The position numbers and the translations under genes are program-made. The notes beneath the pieces are model-generated. The model ran no database searches, was not told the DNA's origin, and saw nothing but the letters and a program-made list of their open reading frames with translations. Positions 56,434-64,000 of a stretch of 64,000 bases of DNA are shown here, one piece after another; position 1 is the first letter of the stretch; every line of letters starts with the position of its first letter. The stretch is from Nymphaea colorata. Its lineage: Eukaryota > Streptophyta > Magnoliopsida > Nymphaeales > Nymphaeaceae. The stretch is from positions 16,284,854 through 16,348,853 of the forward strand of contig NC_045147.1 in the NCBI RefSeq assembly GCF_008831285.2, read 5' to 3'.

Positions 56434-57715
56434 AGAATCTTATTCCAAGACATGTGACTCTAAGGAAGATGGATTGAAAGGGGTAAAACTTAATTTCAGG
56501 AGAAAAATTTTGATATCTCGACAAAGTCCTATTCTATCATTTAAGTATAAATTATCATTTATATTTCACAGTTTTAGTACATACCATGAAAAGGGAAAAG
56601 AAGATCAGTCCAGTGGGGGATGGAATTGCGTTTGTTTCTCTTGCCAGGAAGAATCTGTTTGCTTCTTTTCTTTCTCTTCAAGAAGAATAAATGATTCCGT
56701 GGCGGAATAGCGAGTCACTTTTTTCTTTTTCTTTTTTGTCCTTCATTTCTTTTTTCTCCGCCGATATTTGTAGTGACCGTCGCCTTTTGAGTGACGGGCA
56801 CAATGCTGTCGGCCCTTTCCCTGGATCTTCCGCCTCACATTGACGTCACTGATAGTGTGTGTGCATCAGAGAGAGGGGAGAGTTTATTTAACCCTCAAAA
56901 ACATTGTGACTTGTGGAGGCGGAGGTGTGGGCATAGTGTGGGCAGGTGCCTACTTAAGCTCATAAAAAGCATTTGTTTTTATTTTGAATTTTTATGACAA
57001 TTTAAAAAAATTATATAACTAGTGTCCCTTGCAATACGTGTTGTCGGGTTGTGATTATTGGCTATTAAAGAGTTTTTTTTTTTAAATGACAAATATACGT
57101 ACAAGAAGTTAAAAGTTTTGTAGTTTCTTTAATATTAAACGAGACAACTTGAAAACAATATTGTCCTGAAATTTTGGTAATTTATATTTTATAAAAAAAT
57201 GAACCAATCGTGCTTGAGCTTTGCCAAGCTCATAAGCGGCTGCTCGAACCCTGCTCTTTCGCTGCTCATATAAATCGGGTCATACTTTGGCTTGTCTAAA
57301 TAATACGAGTCTAGGTCGAGTCGAGCTTGAACGAGTCGAGCCACGGCCTATCACTAAATGTGCTTAGAATCAATGAAACTGTAACAAATAAGTAACCTGA
57401 TGTCATGGACTTCAAACTTTCAACATATTCGCCTGATGATCAAATCTTCTGCATGCACTCAACAAGTTCACCATGCACTATGATTAAGTTTCCCACTTTT
57501 ATCGGTTGCCACTTTTAGCTAGGATCAGCGTCAACTAGAGAAGAGAACTCATTTATGATGTACTCTCCTTCCCCTTTACTCCAAGGTACGGTGATTTTTT
57601 ATGTATTAAATCAGTTTCAGATCACTTGGAAATCTGAATCTAATTTATCCTTTGTATTGAGATCGATCGACATTTTAGCTTATGCAGAGATTTTAGTGCC
57701 CGACACCCTTCTAGT

Positions 57716-58187
57716 TAGGGGTGAACACGAGCTCGAGTTCAGTCAGCTCGAGCTTGGCTTGATTAACGAAACCTCGAACTCGAGAATAGCTCGACAGAAA
57801 CAGCTCGAGCTCGACTCGACAGTTACGTGTTGACATCGAGTTCGAAAAGGATCAATAAACTCGTTTGAATTGAATTGATATTCATCGTTACGTGTTGAGC
57901 TCGAGTTAAGGCTCGACAATCTCATTTGAATAGAATTGATATTCATTGTTACGTGTTGAGCTCGAGCTCGACAAACTCGAAAACTCATTTAAATATATCA
58001 ACTTTATTAAGGCTCAACAAACTCGATTAAGGCTCGAGCTCGACTCGGCAGTGACGTGTTGAGCTCAAACTCAAATCAATTATTCGAACTAGTCGACTCA
58101 TGAACTCGAACTCGACTCGTTAAGCAAATGACTCGGCTTGAACTTGTTCATGAGCTGAGCTTTAACGGGTTTCGTTGTTCACCCCTA
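57716..58187. mobile_element. 472-bp hAT-type MITE with perfect target duplication
   Basis: The ends TAGGGGTGAACA and TGTTCACCCCTA match the element at 52825. Identical 8-bp flanks CTTCTAGT lie at 57708-57715 and 58188-58195. The interior is full of GAGCTCGAGCTCG palindromic words. It also has two tandem units of 61 bp (about 57864-57985) that share ATTGATATTCAT and TTACGTGTTGAGCTCGAG. No transposase is encoded. Confidence 0.88.
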
Positions 58188-58917
58188 CTTCTAGTTAAAC
58201 CCTCATGGAGGAAGGAAAACTAGAGGGCCGCTCGTGTTTTGAGTCAAATATCTTGTTCATGGGTTTCACCCATCGTAGGCCATCGATAGCGGAGCTATAT
58301 GTGAGCTGGTGTGGGCCATGTCAACACTGACCTATCACCAACAATTAGAAGATGATGAAGCTAGACCTGGGTCCAGCCATACAAGTCACCCACCAAATCC
58401 AGTGACTCAAGTGCTCATTCTTTAGTAAAACTGCCACTATAAGCCATCATGTCATTGTCTTGGGTACATTTTTAATGTTTATAAGCAAGTCTTTTTCACC
58501 TTTTTCATTCTTGTCTTGTAAAGAAGTGTTATGAAAAACAAAGAAGATTAGGAATACTTTAATAATTTCAAGCACCAACTCTTTCTTTGTGTTTGGACCG
58601 AACACATACCCTGCTTGATCTGATATATTTTTCATGTATGAGGCGCTAAGCGCGGTTCGATGTATGTAGAGCACATCATTGAATGCCTACCAGTGAAGGT
58701 TGTAACTTTATTTGAAAAGAAAAGTAGAACTCACCACTCCCATTAGGTTCATTGTGTTGGGCCACAATGGATGATGGTTGATAGGTGTGTGTGTGTGTCT
58801 GTTGTCTGCATTAAAGACAAGAAACAAGATGGAGAGTGGGGGCTGGCTGTCCATTGTAGTACAATAATCTGGCTACCCTTTCCTACATGAACAACGGCAA
58901 CTCCGACACTTTTATTA

Positions 58918-59115
58918 TCGCGTGGTGGAGCTAGAAATTTTTCATGAGGCTGGCCAAATTAAAGTTTTTAAATTTTGATTATGGTCGAAATATCATTTTT
59001 CAAAATTTTTATACAAAACAAATGAAAATTTCCAAAATTTATAGGTAAATTTTTTTTTAAAAAAAAATTGAGGTTCTGCTAGGGCCCATGCGAACCCTAC
59101 CTTGGCTTCGCCCCT
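58918..59115. mobile_element. TE remnant, inverted copy of the AATTTAGAAACTTTAAT family
   Basis: In reverse orientation it carries the core seen at 19997-20152 and 49735-49866. Its two ends read GGTGGAGCTAGAAA and GGCTTCGCCCCTA. This is the most complete member in the window, but boundaries are approximate. Confidence 0.45.
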
Positions 59116-59267
59116 ACGCACGACGACACTTCCAACCACATGCAGATGAGATCACTTGCACTGCTTCATACAAACAAAAGGCATCTAGCTTCTCCAACCT
59201 GTAGTCCTCAAGTTATATATTAAAATCAGCTAGCTATCTCTGTAGCTAAATGATTTTTTCTTCTTTA

Positions 59268-59393
59268 ATTTCATTTTGTGTCGTTAAAAACCATCGCAAA
59301 AGATACACCTAATTGTTCAAAACTGTAGTCGAGTAAGTGGCTATCTCTAATGCACCTTTTGCAAAGATTTTTAGCGACACAAAATAAAAATTT
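59268..59393. mobile_element. Fold-back element with TTTTGTGTCG arms
   Basis: The left arm at 59268-59310 (CATTTTGTGTCGTTAAAAA, then GCAAAAG) is complementary to the right arm at 59353-59393 (CTTTTGCAAAG, then TTTTTAGCGACACAAAAT). The arms are about 40 bp. It may be a small MITE. Confidence 0.6.
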
Positions 59394-59663
59394 ATCCAGC
59401 CACAAAAGGTAGTTGGCTGAATTAATGATAGGGTCTAACAGGTGCCATGTTTTCCCCTCACATTTAAAAAAAATGAAATTTTATTCTCTAAAGTTTTTAA
59501 CAGTTCTATCTTGAGACCCGTCACTATAGAGGAGTTCTGCCATGTCAAATGTAGCCAAACCATAAGAAATTAAAAATCTTTCACTAAAAAACTAATGTTA
59601 CATGACCATAAACAATATTAACAATGGTTTATCCTGTTTTTAGCAATAGATCTTTAATTTTTA

Positions 59664-59666
<3 letters not shown>

Positions 59667-59724
<58 letters not shown>
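59667..59724. repeat. (TA)n tract
   Basis: About 29 TA units in intergenic DNA. Confidence 0.9.
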
Positions 59725-59726
<2 letters not shown>

Positions 59727-60539
59727 TGAAACTAAGGCTGAAGCCCCTTGTTTGAATACAAAAGTTTCATACGCGTGCTATCAGCGCATGCATGCTATTA
59801 TCACACTTGTTTAGTATCATGTTGTTGTTTATCTATGTCTTTTCTTTTCGTCCTTCATCGTAATCAATTGTTTTCTAGTTTAGATGATGGATCATATCTT
59901 ATATATATATGTTAGAGATTGATTGTTTTTTTATAAGGGATGAAGCTTATCTAAGCACAAAGTAATTGTTGTTTTGAATGCTGATGAATATCTAATATTA
60001 TCTCCTAGTAGCTACGCAGGAAAGACTCCTGTTGCACATTATTCATTCATTTTCTTCATCAAGTTTCAAATGGGCTGTAATGCTTTCATTACTTTCTCTT
60101 TTTAAAGTTAAGATCATTCTAGCAGTACCCGATGCGTTAGGCGGTTTTCAAGAGTGTTACCTTTTTTTATTTGTCTTTTGAGTTCATGCAGTCACCAAAA
60201 TGTTGCAACATAAGATTGAGTGAAATATGATAATTAACCAAAAGTTCTATGAGAACTGATCAATCATGATTCCTTCGATCAATTAAACTGAAAACCTTCT
60301 TCGTTGCATGTTTTTAAATTTTATTTTATAAGGTTCTTTGGATACTGTACTTGTTAATCTAAGCAGATTGATAAAATGACTCGTCATATATTTCCTCACT
60401 CTAAATAAGTACTTTTCTGTTCACTCGAATATTTGAAAATTTTCTTAATTAACATGCATTAACTTTCTTAAAATTGAAAAAAAAACTATTTAATAAAAAA
60501 AATTAAAACTTAAAATTAAAAAAAAACTACTTTATTAAA

Positions 60540-61572
60540 AAGAAAGAAATTAAGGGCCGGGCAGAATTTGTCCGCTCTGGCCTGGGATTGTCCTCCCAGG
60601 AGGCATGACGTTCTGAAGGCGTCATCAGCCTTTCTTCATTTGTCCTCTTTCCCATGTGGCATCCCCTGTTTGCCAAACATGCGCCAGTGGAAGCATCAGG
60701 CGGAATTTTCACCCGGGGAGAAAAATCTTCCCCCACGAATTGACAACATGTACGGGAGCCTCTGCCGACCTCACGTTTCATTCATGCCGCTGAGTCAAGC
60801 GGGGAGCCGTCGGGAAACAATTCAAACACGAAGAAGTTTTCTCGCGTCTGAGGGGACAAGGTGTCAGGGTCAAGTGGGGGGGAGGAGGTGTGATGCGGAC
60901 TCCAATTTGGATGGCGAGGATTCTGAGCGGGGGAGGGACGAGCGACTGAAGAGCCAGGATCGCTGTTGACTGCGCTCTGTATCAGCACCTCCCCCTCCGT
61001 CCATTTTCCCCGCCGTGTGGAAGAAAAAGAAGAGGGAGGGCAGAGACATTCGAAGGGAGAGAAAGGTGGGGCGAGCGAGAGCCGTCCTCCTTCGGAAGTG
61101 GGAAGTGAGATTTTGCGGCTTCCTTCTCCGCTCACTCTTCTTCTTCTCCTTTCGGTGCTTCTTCTTCTCGCTCCATTCTGTGGAGTTCGCGGCCTCTTGT
61201 GCGACGAATCAGTATATTCCGGCGGGTAGAGGGAGAGGGAGGGAGAGTCTCCGTTTTATCCTTCGTCGTACTTCCGGCCGTTAGTCGTTGTCCGATTGGA
61301 CGACTGAATCCATCTCGATACGGAATTCTTTTTTCCTTTCATGAGCTCGTTTGCCGGTGAGATACAGTTTTCTCTTTGTTTTCAATTTAAATTATTTTCC
61401 AGTTCTTCCTTCTCTCTCTCTCTCTCTCTCTGCTCTGTCTCAGTCAGTCTCTCTCTCTCTTCTTCTAACGCTAGTTCGGGAACGAAGAGAATATTGTGTT
61501 CTGGAGGAGCTGTACATGGTTCCTCAGCTAAAAGCTAATTTTTTGACAGTTGCAGTATTTTTTAATGGAAAT

Positions 61573-61612
<40 letters not shown>

Positions 61613-61867
61613 CTGTTCCAGATGCGGTTCTCTTAGAAAAACCTATTGACGGAAGCTTTGCTCCAGCTTATCGGCCGGACGCGTAGATGTTAAGCAAGAC
61701 TGCAAGAGGATAATAACTGAATTTTGTCCTTTTTTTAAATTCTGGATTTATTGTGAAAGTTTCAGATTTTTTCGCAGACGAGCCGACGAGGGCATACGTA
61801 TTTGAAGTTTTTTGCTTCTAGCTGAAGTGATACGTCTGTTCTTGATGCAAAAGTTTTGTGTTGCTTT
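60540..61867 (+). promoter_or_regulatory. Promoter and 5' UTR region of the TGA bZIP gene
   Basis: Composition shifts from AT-rich to GC/CT-rich at about 60550, and (CT)n (61405-61460) and (GA)n (61573-61611) tracts follow, typical of plant leaders. Short frames here are low-complexity and do not join the coding exons. A 5' UTR exon and intron before 61868 are likely but not placed. Confidence 0.5.
61573..61611. repeat. (GA)n microsatellite in the TGA gene leader region
   Basis: About 19 GA units, close to the first coding exon. GA tracts in plant leaders can bind BPC/GAGA factors, which here is only a possibility. Confidence 0.85.
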
Positions 61868-63951
61868 ATGAACTCTTCAGTAGCAGAATTTTCATCCTCA
61901 GAGAGGATGGTCTTGTATGAAGCAAGCCATCACCAGTGGAGGGAACCGTTTAAACATGATAACGGCTTTAACACGGGCGTGTCTCTGATTCTGCAGCCAG
62001 ACTCTGGAGCAGACACAATGAGGGTGTGTTGCACCGATCCTTGATTTCCCTTGATTATTCTTATAACTGGTCTTTCTGTTCATTGTTGCGGCCAAAAAGT
62101 CTTATTTATGAACAAATTCTAGTCAGAAGATGGGCTCAACGGTATGCTGGCGACTTCCAAAAGCTCCGATCAGGAGGCAAATAAGCCTAGCGAGAAGGTG
62201 AGCTTGTGAATGTTGAAGATTTGTTCTTTTTAACACAATTATTTGTATGTCTCCTTTTTTTTTTTTTTCAGAACATGCACCCCCAAAACCTCTTTCCAAA
62301 CCACACCACACCACACCACCCGCTACCTTCCCACCCCAACCAAAAAAAAAAAACTTTATTCTTTCTCACTACTTTCGTCTTCCTACGTTCCGAACGTGTC
62401 ATGTTCTCTGAAAAGAGGCATGCGTCTTCCACGACCATCAGTGAAACTGGTTATACAATTTAGTTCTGCTTCTTGAGGGGCAGATTTTTTGAGGCAACTG
62501 GGCGCATTTATTGTTCTGCATGAAACATCCTGCTAAGGTCCTCTATTTTTTACCCTTAAAAGCTAGACACTCTATTGTACTTCACAGTTTCTTGTCTTCT
62601 CCATGTACTGATGTGAAGTTTTTTCCATGTTTTCCTTGCTGTTGCGTGAATAGTGCATACTTTTATGTATTATATGTTTGATGCCATTGAGATGGTATTG
62701 GAGTGCCTCGTGGTAATTATGGGACCTATCCTTCTTGTGTCTGATTTGATCATGTTAATTACCTGTTTGCTTTTGCTATTTATGGAAAGATCAACTGTGA
62801 CGAGTGTATGGTTCTAATTACTTGTAGTTCATCTTTTAAGGTGCTTTTTTTTTATATATCCTGGAAGATTTGTAGGGTCCTTTCAAACTCATGACAGTTT
62901 AACATTTTTGACACTTGTCTACTCCTTTTCTCTCGCTACTTTAATTTGGAAAGGAACTTATATGAGCCGATTTTATTTGCAGGCTTTTCATTTTATTCTA
63001 GAAAGCATTCTCATCTCCTTAAACTAAACAAAGAATGAACTCTTTGAATCATGATCTATGAGACTTTCCTGTTTCATTTTGTTAACTACTGAATGGTTTT
63101 CGCCTACAGATGAACATAGAAGCTTTATTCTCTAAATCTCAGTCTCTCAATCATATTCATACCTTGTTGGTGCCTTCTAATGTAAAATTTCATAATATTT
63201 ACTCATTTCGTAGGCAATTAAAAAGCTAACCTTACCAAATCACGTGCTTCTTATATTGTGTGAATGCACGCGCATGTGTGTATATTATAATTGTCATTCC
63301 TTTGGAAGGAATGCCCTTAGCTGCTGAAATTTTGAACTGCCAAATTTTCCGTCTTTTATTCTTCAAAGTTTGCTTTTAGATTTATCCGTTGTATTCATTA
63401 ATTAGCTTTGCCTGCAATTGGCTTTAGGCTTTAGCTATCCTGTTCGTGTGTGAAATTAGCTAGATTAACATATTAAAGTTGTGAGTGTGATTGTTGGTAA
63501 AGTTTATATGTTTTTTTTTTCCACCTATAACTTTTCTTGCCTTCTGTTTCATGTGCATGTCTGTAGGCCCTGAGGCGATTAGCGCAAAATAGAGAAGCTG
63601 CTCGGAAGAGCCGTTTACGGAAAAAAGTAAATGAAACATGGGTGACTTTCTGAAAGTTACTGCAACAAGATAATATCATATATTGAATGTTTTATTTCTA
63701 ACTGATATTTTGCTATAGGCCTATGTTCAGCAACTAGAGTCAAGCCGTCTGAAGTTGACACAATTGGAGCAAGAACTTGAGCGAGCCAAACAGCAGGTAT
63801 ATGAAGCTTCATATCATCTTTTATAGACTTTGTCTCCTTTTATTTGTGTGATCTGTTGACATGTTGATGTTGTTTTACCTAATATAGGGTGTATATGTTG
63901 GTGGAAATACTGGAGATTCCATCCATGGAATTCCTGGAGCAAATAATGCAG
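61868..63951 (+). CDS. TGA-class bZIP factor (TGA1/4-like), 5' part; runs off the window
   Basis: A nuclear factor that binds TGACG/as-1 elements; TGA factors partner NPR1-type proteins and glutaredoxins in salicylate, defence and nitrate responses. Exons seen are 61868-62023, 62123-62197, 63567-63626, 63719-63796 and 63888-63951, all in phase, giving the first 144 complete codons. The N-terminus is MNSSVAEFSSSERMVLYE. The next exon is rich in Ser, Asp and Lys (SSDQEANKPSEK). The basic region is RRLAQNREAARKSRLRKK with Asn85 and Arg93 (N-x7-R). The zipper reads AYVQQLESSRLKLTQLEQEL. The fifth exon (GVYVGGNTGDS) ends at the phase-1 site where TGA genes continue into GIxAFEMEY. The short N-terminus and GVYVGG wording favour the TGA1/4 branch. 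The DOG1 domain must lie beyond 64000. Intron 2 is 1.4 kb. Confidence 0.92.
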
Positions 63952-64000
63952 GTTTGCCATTTTTTACCATATATGAAAAATACTATTGTAAAGATCTACA

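Larger units (their letters stand above)
46539..60500. other. Repeat-rich intergenic region
   Basis: About 14 kb without a recognisable gene. It contains most of the MITEs, tandem arrays, fold-backs and long (TA)n tracts listed separately. The short open frames here match no family and many cross simple repeats. The UBA2 promoter lies at its left edge, where a weak TATA-like CATATAGA (minus strand, about 46679-46686) is present. Confidence 0.6.

Overview
The window is nuclear DNA of a flowering plant. Genes are split by GT-AG introns, intergenic DNA is AT-rich, (TA)n, (GA)n and (CA)n microsatellites are frequent, and there are several short terminal-inverted-repeat elements of hAT type. The gene families are plant-specific (TGA and group A bZIPs, XRI1-like, UBA2) or of the plant type. 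I cannot name the species. I see no prokaryotic operon, CRISPR array, rRNA gene or intact tRNA gene.

Seven protein-coding genes were reassembled from exons, with splice phases checked by hand. (1) A UDP-glucose 4-epimerase, nine coding exons, 1213-8610 (+). (2) An XRI1-like protein, four exons, 9697-10936 (-), convergent with gene 1. (3) A group A (AREB3/DPBF3-like) bZIP factor, three exons, 24350-29767 (+), with a 4.3 kb last intron. (4) A YbhB/PEBP-family protein, four exons, 30479-31531 (-), convergent with gene 3. (5) A very acidic, probably nuclear protein, two exons, 34701-37649 (+). (6) A UBA2-like double-RRM protein with an unsplit coding region, 45378-46538 (-), whose stop codon directly abuts a good splice donor. 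(7) The first coding exons of a TGA-class bZIP factor from 61868 (+), which runs off the right edge.

Three long stretches carry no recognisable gene: about 11.0-23.8 kb, 37.7-45.4 kb and 46.6-61.0 kb. The last is a repeat nest. It holds a 407-bp hAT-type MITE with a perfect 8-bp target duplication, two 472-474 bp MITEs rich in GAGCTCG motifs (one with a perfect 8-bp duplication), and two members of a 181-bp hAT-type MITE family, one of which is part of a 193-bp tandem duplication. It also has a three-copy array of about 120 bp, two fold-back elements and long (TA)n tracts. The 11-23.8 kb stretch has a 44-bp tandem duplication, microsatellites and a TE remnant.

The genes do not form one pathway. 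Two encode bZIP regulators of hormone or stress responses, one makes nucleotide sugars for cell walls and galactolipids, one acts in meiosis and DNA repair, and one binds RNA. I found no convincing undescribed system. The best leads are the splice donor touching the UBA2 stop codon, a possible poison exon in the bZIP zipper intron, the degenerate repeats upstream of the acidic-protein gene, and the MITE families.
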